A stretch of DNA of 64,000 bases from Larix kaempferi (taxonomy: Eukaryota > Streptophyta > Pinopsida > Pinales > Pinaceae). Below are positions 45,390-57,700 of this stretch, one piece after another (the first letter of the stretch is position 1; every line of letters starts with the position of its first letter). The DNA lies in NCBI GenBank assembly GCA_027924585.1, contig BSBM01001447.1, positions 992,001-1,056,000 of the forward strand. Direction: 5' to 3'. The position numbers were made by a program, and so were the translations under genes. Under the pieces are notes generated by a model, which was not told the origin of the DNA, did not search any database, and worked only from the letters and a program-made list of their open reading frames with translations.

Positions 45390-47745
45390 TAGCGAAAATG
45401 CACGATCGATTTTCAACTTTGACCAACTTCTCACAATTTAAATTTGAGAATAGATTTTGATGTCACATTTGTAGACATGCGTGCACTACAAATTTTGTGA
45501 TTTTACGAACTAATTTCACACACTTTAATCCCAAGTCTAGAGAAAACGCATGGTGGCATTGCGACTTTGACCAATTTCTTGGAATTGAAATTTGAGAATA
45601 GTTTTGGATGTCCCATTGGTAGACAAGCATGCACACCAACTTTCGTGACGCTCCGAGCTATTTTCTCACCCTTTAAGCCTAAGACTAGCGAAAACGCACG
45701 GTCGAGTTTCGAATTTGACCAACTTCTCGGAATTAAAAATTGAGCATAGATTTGGATGTCCCGTTGGTAGACAAATGCGCATGCCAACTTTCATGACGTT
45801 CCGATCTATTTTCTCCCCCTTTAAGCCTAAGTATAGCGAAAACGCACGATCGAGTTTCAACTTTGACCAACTTCTCGGAGTTGAAATTTGAGAATACTTT
45901 TGGATGTTCCATTGGTAGACAAGCGTCCACATCAACTTTCGTGACATTCCAATCTATTTTCTCCCCCTTTAAGCCCAAGTCTAGCGAAAACGCACGGTCG
46001 AGATTCCAATTTGACCAACTTCTCGAATTTTAAAATTGAGCATAGATTTGGATGTCCCGTTGGTAGACAAATGCGCACGCCAACTTTCGTGACGTTCCGA
46101 GCTATTTTCTCACCCTTTAAGCCTAAGTCTAGCGAAAACACACCATCGAGTTTTGAATTTGACCAACTTCTCGGAAATAAAAATTGTGCATAGATTTGGA
46201 TGTCCCGTTGGTAGACAAATGCGCACACCAAATTTCGTGAAATTCCGAGCTATTTTCTCACCCTTTAAGCACAAGTCTAGCGAAAATGCACGGTCGAGTT
46301 TCAACTTTGACAAACTTCTCGGAATTGAAATTTGAGAATAGTTTTGGATGTCCCATTGGTAGACAAGCGTCCACACCAACTTTCGTGACGTTCCGAGCTA
46401 TTTTCTCCCCCTTTAAGCCCAACTCTAGCGAAAACGCACGGTCGAGTTTCGAATTTGACCAACTTTTTCGGAATTGAAAATTCAGCATAGATTTGGATGT
46501 CCCATTGGTAGACAAATGCGCATGCCAACTTTCGTGACATTCCGAACTATTTTCTCACCCTTTAAGCCCAAGTCTAGCGAAAATGCACGGTCGATTTTCA
46601 ACTTTGACCAACTTCTTATAATATAAATTTGAGAATAGATTTGGATGTCACATTGGTAGACGAGCGTCCATGCCAACTTTCGTGACGTTCCGAGCTATTT
46701 TCACGCCCTATAAGCCCAAGTCTAAGGAAAACGCACGATCGAGTTTCAACTTTGACCAACTTCTCGGAATTGAAATTTGAGAAGAGTTTTGGATGTCCCA
46801 TTGGTAGACAAGCGTCCACACCAACTTTCATGACGTTCCGAGCTATTTTCTCCCCCTTTAAGCCCAGGTCTAGTGAAAACGCACGGTCGAGTTTCAAATT
46901 TGACCAACTTCTCAGAATTTTAAATTGAGCATAGATTTGGATGTCCCGTTGGTAGACAAACGCCCACGCCAACTTTCGTCATGTTCCGAGCTATTTTCAC
47001 ACCCTTTAAGCCCAAGTCTAGCGAAAACGCACGATCGAGTTTCAAATTTGACTAACTTCTCGGAATTGAAATTTGAGAATAGTTTTGGATGTCCCATTGG
47101 TAGACAAGCGTCCACACCAAGTTTCGTGACGTCCCGAGCTATTTTCTCCGCCTTTAAGCCCAAGTCTAGCGAAAACGCATGGTCGAGTTTCGAATTTGAC
47201 CAACTTCTCGGAATTGAAAATTGAGCATAGATTTGGATGTCCCGTTGGTAGACAAATGCGCACACCAACTTTCATGACGTTCCGAGCTATTTTCAACTTT
47301 GACCAACTTCTCGGAATTTAAATTTGTGAATAGATTTGGATGTCAGATTGGTAGACGAGCGTCCACGTCAACTTTCGTAACGTTCCGAGCTATTTTCACA
47401 TCATTTAAGCCCAAGTCTAACGAAAACGCATGATCTAGTTTCAACTTTGACTAACTTCTCGGAATTGAAATTTGAGAATAGTTTTGGATGTCGCATTGGT
47501 AGACAAACGTCCACACCAACTTTCGTGACGTTTCGAGCTATTTTCTCTCCCTTTAAGCCCAAGTCTAGTGAAAACGCACGGTCGAGTTTCGAATTTGACC
47601 AACTTCTCGGAATTGAAAATTGAGCATAGATTTGGATGTCCCGTTGGTAGACAAATGCGCACGCCAACTTTCGTGACGTTCCGAGCTATTTTCAACTTTG
47701 ACCAACTTCTCGGAATTTAAATTTGCGAATAGATTTGGATGTCAG
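45390..47745 (+). repeat. Segment duplicated at 17,225-19,880 (right member)
   Basis: Same marks as the left member, with two units fewer (near 46,546 and 47,200). Beyond 47,745 the sequence runs on into its own neighbour, with GTCAGATTGGTAGACGAGCG where the left member switches to a C2 unit with GTCGTATTGGTAGGCGAGGG. Confidence 0.85.
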
Positions 47746-48083
47746 ATTGGTAGACGAGCGTCCACGGCAACTTTCGTAACGTTCCGAGCTATTTTCCCAC
47801 CCTTTAAGCCCAAGTCTAACGAAAACGCACGATCGAGTTTCAACTTTGACTAACTTCTCGGAATTGAAATTTGAGAATAGTTTTGGATGTCGCATTGGTA
47901 GACAAGCGTGCACACCAACTTCCGTAACGTTCCGAGTTATTTTCTCTCCCTTTAAGCCCAAGTCTAGCGAAAATGCACGGTCGAGTTTCGAATTTGACCA
48001 ACTTCTCAGAATTGAAAATTGAGCATAGATTTGGATGTCCCGTTGGTAGAAAAATGCGCACGCCAACTTTTGTGACGTTCCGA
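47286..48083 (+). repeat. 399-bp tandem duplication with two 103-bp truncated monomers
   Basis: The 103-bp units start at 47,286 and 47,685, each followed by two full units. Both 399-bp periods are fully present here. At 19.4 kb the second period is replaced after its truncated unit by block X. Confidence 0.85.
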
Positions 48084-51000
48084 GCTATTTTCTCACCCTT
48101 TAAGCCTAAGTCTAGCAAAATGCACGGTCGATTTTCAACTTTGACAAACTTCTCGGAATTTAAATTTGAGAATGGATTTGGATGTCAGATTGGTAGACGA
48201 GCGTCCACGCCAACTTTCGTAACGTTCCGAGCTATTTTCACACCCTTTAAGCCCAAGTCTAGCGAAAACGCACGATCGAGTTTCAACTTTGACTAACTTC
48301 TCGGAATTGAAATTCGAGAATAGTTTTGGATGTCCCATTGGTAGACAAGCGTCCACGCCAACTCTCGTGACGTTCTGAGCTATTTTCTCCCCCTTTAAGC
48401 GCAAGTCTAGCGAAAACGCACGGTCGAGTTTCAAATTTGACCAACTTCTCGGAATATAAATTTGGGCATAGATTTGGATGTCCCGTTGGTAGACAAATGC
48501 ACATGCCAACTTTCGTGAAGTTCCGAGCTATTTTCTTCGCCTTTAAGCCCAACTCTAGCGAAAACGCACGGTCGAGTTTCGAATTTGACCAACTTCTCAG
48601 AATTGAAAATTGAGCATAGATTTGGATGTCCCGTTGGTAGACAAATGTCCACGCCAACTTTCGTGACGTTCCGAGCTATTTTCACACCCTTTAAGCCCAA
48701 GTCTAGCGAAAACGCACGATCGAGTTTCAACTTTGACTAACTTCTCGGAATTGAAATTTGAGAATAGATTTGGATGTCCCATTGGTAGACAAGCGTCCAC
48801 ACCAACGTTCGTGACGTTCCGAGCTATTTTCTCCCCCTTTAATCCCAAGTCTAGCGAAAACGCACGGTCGAGTTTCAAATTTGACCAACTTCTCGGAATT
48901 GAAAATTGAACATAGATTTGGATGTCCCGTTGGTAGACAAAAGTGCACGCCAACTTTCGTGACGTTTCAAGCTATTTTCTCGCCTTTTAAGCCCAAGTCT
49001 AGTAAAAACCCACGGTCGATTTTCAACTTTGACCAACTTCTCGGAATTTAAATTGAGAATAGATTTTGATGTCCCATTTGTAGACATGTGCGCACAGCTA
49101 CTTTAATGACATTACGAGCTAATTTCACATCCTTTAAGCTCAATTCTAGCGAAAACGCACGAACGAGTTTCAACTTTGACCAACTTCTCAGAATTGAAAT
49201 TTGAGAATAGTTTTGGATGTCCCATTGGTAGACAAGTGTCCACACCAACTTTCGTGACGTTCCGAGCTATTTTTTCCCCCTTTAAGCCCAAGTCTAGCGA
49301 AAACGCGCGGTCGAGTTTTGAATTTCACCAACTTCTTGGAATGTAAAATCGAGCATAGATTTGGATGTCCCGTTGGCAGACAAATGCGCACGCCAACTTT
49401 CGTGACGTTCCGAGCTATTTTCTCACCCATTAGGCCTAAGTCTAGCGAAAACGCACAGTCGAGTTTCAAATTCGACCAACTTCTCAGAATTGAAAATTGA
49501 GCATAGATTTGGATGTCCCGTTGGTAGACAAATGCGCACGCCAACTTTCGTGACGTTCCGAGCTATTTTCTCACCCTTTAAGCCCAAGTGTAGCGAAAAC
49601 GCACGATCGAGTTTCAACTTTGACTAACTTCTCGAATTGAAATTTGAGAATAGTTTTGGATGTCCCATTGGTAGACAAGCGTCCACACCAACTTTCGTGA
49701 CGTTCCGAGCTATTTTCACACCCTTTAAGCCCAACTCTAGCGAAAACGCACGGTCGAGTTTCGAATCTAAACAACTTCTCGGAATTGAAAATTGAGCATA
49801 GATTTGGATGTCCCGTTGGCAGACAAATGCGCACGCCAGCTTTCGTGACGTTCTGAGATATTTTCTCACTCTTTAAGCGTAACTCTAGCGAAAATGCACG
49901 GTCGGTTTTCAACTTTGACCAACTTGTCGAAATATAAATTTGAGAATAGATTTGGATGTCACATTGGTAGACGAGCGCCCACGCCAACTTTTGTGACATT
50001 CTAAGCCATTTTCACACCCTTTAAGCCCAATTCTAGCAAAAACGCACAGTTGAGTTTTGAATTTGACCAACTTCTCGGAATTTAAATTTGAGAATGGATT
50101 TGGATGTCCCATTGGTAGACAAATGCGCACGCCAACGTTTGTCACATTATGAGCTAATTTCACACCCTTTAAGCTCACGTCAGGTGAAAATGCACGGTCG
50201 ATTTTCAACTTTGACCAACTTCTCGGAATATAAATTTGAGAATAGATTTGGATGTCACATTGGTAGACGAGCGTCCACTCTAACTTTCGTGACGTTCCGA
50301 TCTATCTTCTCCCCCTTTAAACCCACGTCTAGTGTAAACGCACGATCGAGTTTCAACTTTGATCAACTTCTCAGAATTGAATTTTTAGAATAGTTTTGGA
50401 TGTCCCAACTGTAGACAAGCGTCCACACCAACTTTCGTGACGTTCCGAGCTATTTTCTCACCCTTTAAGCCTAATTCTAGCGAAAACGCACGGTCGAGTT
50501 TCGAATTTGACCAACTTCTCGGAATTAAAAATTGAGCATAGATTTGGATGTCCCGTTGGTAGACAAATGCGCACGCCAACTTTGGTCACATTACGAGCTA
50601 ATTTCACACCCGTTAAGCTGAAGTCGAGCGAAAACGCACGGTCGAGTTTTGAATTTGACCAACTTCTTGGCATTGAAAACTGAGCATAGATTTGGATGTA
50701 CCATTGGTAGAAAAATGCACACGCCAACTTTCGTGACGTTCCGAGCTATTTTCTCACCCTTTAAGCCTAAGTCTAGCGAAAACGCACGGTCAAGTTTCGA
50801 ATTTGACCAACTTCTCGGGATTAAAAATTGAGCATAGATTTGGATGTGCCATTGGTAAACAAGCGTCCACACCAACTTTCGTGACATTCCGAGCTATTTT
50901 CTCACCCTTTAAGCCCAAGTCTAGCGAAAATGCACGGTCGATTTTCAACTTTGACCAACTTCTCGAAATATAAATTTTAGAATAGATTTGGATGTCACAT

Positions 51001-52963
51001 TGGTAGACGAGCGTCCACGCCATCTTTCGTGACGTTCCGATCTATTTTCTCCCCTTTAAGCCCAAGTCTAGCGAAAACGCACGATCGAGTTTCAACTTTG
51101 ACCAACTTCTCGGAATTGAAATTTGAGAATAGTTTTGGATGTCCCATTGGTAGACAAGCGTCCACAACAACTTTCATGACGTTCCGAGCTATTTTCTCCC
51201 CCTTTAAGCCCAAGTCTAGCGAAAATGCACGGTCGAGTTTCAAATTTGACCAACTTTTCAGAATTTTAAATTGAGCATAGATTTGGATGTCCCGTTGGTA
51301 GACAAACGCCCACGCCAACTTTCGTGACATTCCGAGCCATTTTCACACCCTTTAAGCCCAAGTCTAGCGAAAACGCACGATCGAGTTTCAACTTTGACTA
51401 ACTTCTCGGAATTGAAATTTGAGAATAGTTTTGGATGTCCCATTGGTAGACAAACGTCCACACCAAGTTTCGTGACGTCCCGAGCTATTTTCTCACCCTT
51501 TAAGCCTAAGTCTAGCGAAAACGCACGGTCGAGTTTCGAATTTGACCAACTTCTCGGAATTAAAAATTGAGCATAGATTTGGATGTCCCGTTGGTAGAAA
51601 AATGCGCACGCCAACTTTCGTGACATTCCGAGCTATTTTCTCACCCTTTAAGCCCAAGTCTAGCGAAAAAGCACGGTCGATTTTCAACTTTGACCAACTT
51701 CTCAGAATATAAATTTGAGAATAGATTTGGATGTCACATTGCTAGACGAGCGTCCACGCCAACTTTTGTGACGTTTCGAGCTATTTTCACACCCTTTAAT
51801 CCCAAGTCTAGCGAAAACGCACGGTCGAGTTTCGAATTTGACCAACTTCTCGGAATTAAAAATTGAGCATAGATTTGGATGTCCCGTTGGTAGACAAATA
51901 CGCACGCCAACTTTTGTCACATTACGAGCTAATTTCACACCCTTTAAGCTCAAGTCTAGTAAAAATGGACGGTCGATTTTCAACTTTGATCAACTTCTCG
52001 GAATATAAATTTGAGAATAGATTTGGATGTCACATTGGTAGACGAGAGTCCACTCTAATTTTCGTGAAGTTCCGATCTATCTTCTCCCCCTTTAAACCCA
52101 AGTCTAGCGAAAACGCACGATCGAGTTTCAACTTTAACCAACTTCTCGGAATTGAAATTTGAGAATAGTTTTGGATGTCCCATTGGTAGACAAGCGTCCA
52201 CACCAACTTTCGTGACGTTCCGAGCTATTTTCTCCCCCTTTAAGCCCAAGTCTAGCGAAAACATACAGTCGAGTTTCGAATTTGACCAATTTCTCATAAT
52301 TGAAAATTGAGCATAGATTTGGATGTCCCATTGGTAGACAAATGCGCACGCCAACTTTCGTGACGTTTCAAGCTATTTTTTCACCCTTTAAGCCCAAGTC
52401 TAGCGAAAATGCACGGTCGATTTTCAACTTTGACCAACTTTTCGGAATATAAATTTGAGAATAGATTTGGATGTCACATTGTTAGACGAGCATCCACGCC
52501 ATCTCTCGTGACGTTCCGATCTATTTTCTCCCCCTTTAAGCCCAAGTCTAACGAAAACGCACGATTGAGTTTCAACTTTGACCAACTTCTCGGAATTTAA
52601 ATTTGAGAATAGATTTGGTTGTCCCGTTGATAGACGAGCGTTCACGCCAACTTTCGTAACGTTCTTAGCTATTTTCACACCCTTTAAGCCCAAGTCTAGC
52701 GAAAACGCACGATCGAGTTTCAACTTTGATTAAATTCTTGGAATTGAAATTTGAGAATAGTTTTGGATGTCCCATTGGTAAACAAGCGTCCACACCAACT
52801 TTCTTGACGTTCCGAGCTATTTTCACACCCTTTAAGCCCAACTCTAGCGAAAACGCACGGTCGAGTTTTGAATCTGAACAACTTCTTGGAATTGAAAATT
52901 GAGCATAGATTTGGATGTCCCGTTGGTAAACAAATGCGCACGCGAACTTTCGTGACATTCCGA
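47745..52963 (+). repeat. Array stretch with no long duplicate seen; diverged monomers
   Basis: About 35 units without an evident long partner. D-type units occur at 50,153, 50,597 and 51,928. A TCTATCTTCTCC variant is found at 50,301 and 52,076, and several unit-specific single-base deletions occur (48,231, 49,118, 49,709, 51,188 boxes). C2 and E classes are absent. It ends where the right long arm begins. Confidence 0.7.
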
Positions 52964-54294
52964 GCTATTTTCTCACCCTTTAAGCCTAAGTGTAGCGAAA
53001 ATGCACGATTGATTTTCAACTTTGACCAACTTCTCGAAATATAAATTTGAGAATAGATTTGGATGTCACATTGGTAGACGAGCGTCCACGCCGACTTTCG
53101 TGACGTTCCGATCTATTTTCACACCCTTTAAGCCCAAGTCTAGGGACAACGCATGGTCGAGTTTCGAATTTGACCAACTTCTCAGAATTAAAAATTGAGC
53201 ATAGATTTGGATGTCCCGTTGGTAGACAAATGCGCACGCCAACTTTCATGACATTCCGAGCTATTTTCTCACCCTTTAAGCCCAAGTCTAGCGAAAATGC
53301 ACGGTCGATTTTCAACTTTGACCAACTTCTCGGAATATAAATTTGAGAATAGATTTGGATGTCCCATTGGTAGGCAAGCGTCCACACGAACGTTTGTGAC
53401 GTTCCGAGCTATATTCTCCCTCCTTAAGCCCAAGTCTAGTGAAAACGCACGGTCAAGTTTCGAATTTGACCAACTTCTCGGAATTGAAAATTGAGAATAG
53501 ATTTGGATGTCCCGTTGGCAGACAAATGCGCACGCCAACTTTCGTGACGTTCCGAGCTATTTTCACACCCTTTAAGCCCAAGTCTAGCGAAAGCGCACGA
53601 TTGAGTTTCAACTTTGTCCAACTTCTCGGAATCGAAATTCGAGAATAGTTTTGGATGTCCCATTGGTAGAAAAGTGTCCACACCAACTTTCGTGATGTTC
53701 CGAGCTATTTTCTCCCCCTTTAAGCCCAAGTCTAGCAAAACGCACGATCGAGTTTCAACTTTGACTAACTTCTCGGAATTGAAGTTTGAGAATAGTTTGG
53801 GATGTCCCATTGGTACACGAGCGTCCACGCCAACTTTCGTAACGTTCCGAGTTATTTTCACACCCTTTAAGCCCAAGCCTAGTGAAAACGCACGGTCGAG
53901 TTTCAAATTTGACCAACTTCTCAGAAAAAAAAATTGAGCATAGATTTGGCTGTCCTGTTGGTAGACAAATGTGCACGCCAACTTTCGTGACTTTCCGACC
54001 TATTTTCTCACCCTTTAATCCTAAGTCTAGCGAAAATGCACGGTCGATTTTCAACTTTAACCAACTTCTCAGAATATAAATTTGAGAATAGATTTGGATG
54101 TCGCATTGGTAGGCGAGGGTCCACACCAACTTTCGTGAAGTTCCGAGCTATTTTCACTCCCTTTAAGCCCAAGTCAAGCGAAAATGCACGATCGAGTTTC
54201 AACTTTGACCAACTTCTCGAAATTTAAATTTGAGAATAGTTTTGGATGTCGCATTGGTAGGCGAGGGTCCACGCCAACTTTCGTGAAGTTCTGA

Positions 54295-54432
54295 GTTATT
54301 TTCACACCCTTTAAGCCCAAGTCTAGCGAAAATGCACGATCGAGTTTCAACTTCTCGGAATTGAAATTTGAGAATAGTTTTGGATGTCCCATTGGTAGAC
54401 AAGCATCCACACCAACTTTCATGACGTTCCGA
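54295..54432 (+). repeat. Truncated monomer, 138 bp (right-arm partner)
   Basis: Same 10-bp deletion between CAACTT repeats as the unit at 1,184. To its right this arm keeps six units and a 63-bp fragment that the left arm lacks. Confidence 0.85.
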
Positions 54433-54726
54433 GCTATTTTCTCCCCCTTTAAGCCCAAGTCTAGCGAAAACGCACGGTCGAGTTTCCAATTTGACCAACT
54501 TCTCGGAATAGAAAATTGAGCATAGATTTGGATGTCATGTTGGTAGACAAATGCGCACGCCAACGTTCGTGACGTTCTGAGCTATTTTCTCACCCTTTAA
54601 TCCTAAGTCTAGCGAAAACATACGGTCGAGTTTCGAATTTGACCAACTTCTCGGAATTAAAAATTGAGCATAGATTTGGATGTCCCGTTGGTAGAAAAAT
54701 GCGCACGCCAACTTTCGTCACATTAC

Positions 54727-54789
54727 GAGCTAATGGATTTCGATGTCACATTAGTAGACGAGCGTCCACGCCAACTTTCGTGACATTCT
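54727..54789 (+). repeat. Truncated 63-bp monomer, copy 6 of 7
   Basis: Same join, GGATTTCGATGTC version. It lies in the part of the right arm that the left arm lacks. Confidence 0.88.
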
Positions 54790-57700
54790 GAGCTATTTTC
54801 ACACCCTTTAGGCCCAAGTCTAGCGAAAACACACGATCGAGTTTCAACTTTGACTAACTTCTCGGAATTGAAATTTGAGAATAGTTTTGGATGTCCCATT
54901 GGTAGACAAGCGTCCACACCAACTTTCGTGACGTTCTGAGCTATTTTCTCCCCCTTTAAGCCCAAGTCTAGTGAAAACGCACGGTCAAGTTTCGAATTTG
55001 ACCAACTTCTGGGAATTAAAAATTGAGCATAGATTTGGATGTCCCGTTGGTAGACAAATGCGCACACCAACTTTCGTGACGTTCCGAGCTATTTTCTCAC
55101 CCTTTAAGCCTAAGTGTAGCGAAAATGCATGGTCGATTTTCAACTTTGACCAACTTCTCGGAATTTAAATTTGCGAATGGATTTGGATGTCACATTTGTA
55201 GACGAGCGTCCACGCCAACTTTCGTGACGTTCCGAGCTATTTTCGCACCCTTTAAGCCCAAGTCTAGCGAAAACGCACGATTGAGTTTCAACTTTGACTA
55301 ACTTCTCGGAATTGAAATTTGAGAATAGTTTTGGATGTCCCATTGGTACACGAGCGTCCATGCCAACTTTCGTGACGTTCCGAGCTATTTTCTCCCCCTT
55401 TAAGCCCAAGTCTAGCGAAAATGCACGATCGAGTTTCAACTTTGACTAACTTCTCGGAATTGAAATTTGAGAATAGTTTTGGATGTCCGATTGGTACACG
55501 AGCGTCCACGCCAACTTTCGTGACGTTCCGAGCTATTTTCACACCCTTTAAGCCCAAGTCTAGCGAAAGCGCACGATCGAGTTTCAACTTTGTCCAACTT
55601 CTCGGAATCGAAATTCGAGAATAGTTTTGGATGTCCCATTGGTAGACAAGCGTCCACACCAACTTTCATGACGTTCCGAGCTATTTTCTCCCCATTTAAG
55701 CCCAAGTCTAGCGAAAACGCACCGTCGAGTTTCAAAATTGACCAACTTCTCAGAATTGAAAATTGAGCATAGATTTGGGTGTCCCGTTGGTAGACAAATG
55801 CGCACGCCAACCTTCGTGACGTTCTGAGCTATTTTCACACCCTTTAAGCCCAAGTCTAGCGAAAGCGCACGATCGAGTTTCAACTTTGTCCAACTTCACA
55901 GAATCGAAATTCGAGATTAGTTTTGGATGTCCCATTGGTAGACAAGCGTCCACACCAACTTTCGTGACGTTCCGAGCTATTTTCTCTCCCTTTAAGCCCA
56001 AGTCTAGCGAAAACGCACAGTCGAGTTTCGAATTTGATTAACTTCTCAGAGTTGAAAATTGAGAATAGTTTTGGATGTCCCATTGGTAGACAAGCGTCCA
56101 CACCAACTTTCGTGACGTTCCGAGCTATTTTCTCCCCGTTTAAGCCCAAGTCAAGCGAAAACGCACGATCGAGTTTCAACTTTGACCAACTTCTTGGAAT
56201 TGAAATTTGAGAATAGTTTTGGATGTTCCATTGGTAGACAAGCGTCCACACCAACTTTCGTGACGTTTCGAGCTATTTTCTCCCCCTTTAAGCCCAAGTC
56301 TAGCGAAAACGAACGGTCGAGTTTCGAATTTGACCAACTTCTCGGAATTGAAAATTGAGTATAGATTTGGATGTCCCGTTGGTAGACAAATGCGCACGCC
56401 AACTTTCGTGACGTTCGGAGCTATTTTCTCACCCTTTAAGCCTAAGTGTAGCGAAAATGCACGGTCGATTTTCAACTTTCACCAACTTCTCGGAATTTAA
56501 ATTTGCGAATAGATTTGGTTGTCGCATTGGTAGGCGAGGGTCCACGCCAACTTTCGTGAAGTTCCGAGCTATTTTCACACCCTTTAAGCCCAAGTCTAGC
56601 GAAAACGTACGATCGAGTTTCAACTTTGACCAACTTCTCGGAATTGAAAATTGAACATAGATTTCAATGTCCCGTTGGTAGACAAATGCGCACGCAAACT
56701 TTCGTGACGTTCCGAGCTATTTTCTCACCCTTTAAGCCTAAGTCTAGCGAAAATGCATGGTCGATTTTCAACTTTGACCAACTTCTCGGAATATAAATTT
56801 GAGAATAGATTTAGATGTCGCATTGGTAGGCGAGGGTCCACGCCAACTTTCGTGAAGTTCCGAGCTATTTTCACACCCTTTAAGCCCAAGTCTAGCGAAA
56901 ACGTACGATCGAGTTTCAACTTTGATCAACTTCTCGGAATTTAAATTTGAGAATAGTTTTGGATGTCCCATTGGTAGACGAGCGTCCACGCCAACTTTCG
57001 TGACGTTCCGAGCTATTTTCTCCCCCTTTAAGCCCAAGTCTAGTGAAAACGCACGGTCGAGTTTCGAATTTGACCAACTTCTCGGAATTAAAAATTGAGC
57101 ATAGATTTGGATGTCCTGTTGGTAAACAAATGCGCACACCAACTTTCATGACGTTCCGAGCTATTTTCTCACCCTTTAAGCCTAAGTGTAGCGAAAATGA
57201 ACGGTCGATTTTCAACTTTGACCAACTTCTCGGAATTTAAATTTGCGAATGGATTTTGATGTCACATTAGTAGACAAGCGTCCACGCCAACTTTCGTGAC
57301 GTTCCGAGCTATTTTCGCACCCTTTAAGCCCAAGTCTAGCGAAAACGCACGACCGAGTTTCAACTTTGACTAACTTCTTGGAATTGAAATTTGAGAATAG
57401 TTTTGGATGTCCCATTGGTAGAAAAGCGTCCACAACAACTTTCGTGACGTTCCGAGCTATTTTCTCCCTCCTTAAGCACAAGTCTAGCGAAAACGCACGG
57501 TCGAATTTCGAATTTGACCAACTTCTCGGAATTGAAAATTGAGCATAGATTTGGATGTCCCGTTGGTAGACAAATGCTCACGCCAACTTTCGTGACGTTC
57601 TGAGCTATTTTCTCACCCTTTAAGCCTAAGTGTAGAGAAAATGCACGGTCAATTTTCAACTTTGACCAACTTCTCAGAATTTAAATTTGCGAATAGATTT

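Larger units (their letters stand above)
41570..45390 (+). repeat. Array stretch with no long duplicate seen; diverged monomers
   Basis: About 26 units that keep the 148-bp phase but show more private substitutions. They include the F-class units at 43,436 and 44,323, a 133-bp unit at 43,155, and odd boxes such as GTGACGTGCCGAGC. I found no kilobase-scale partner elsewhere in the window. Classes C2 and E are absent. Confidence 0.7.

Noticed and set aside
53436-53981. Long open frames, mostly minus strand, of 60-181 codons recurring throughout; this is the longest at 181 codons.
   Set aside because: They are products of the repeat. The same peptides recur in rotated frames, because 148 is not a multiple of 3, and they begin and end at fixed monomer positions. 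They change with monomer class, overlap each other on both strands, and lack any recognisable domain. None is supported as a gene.
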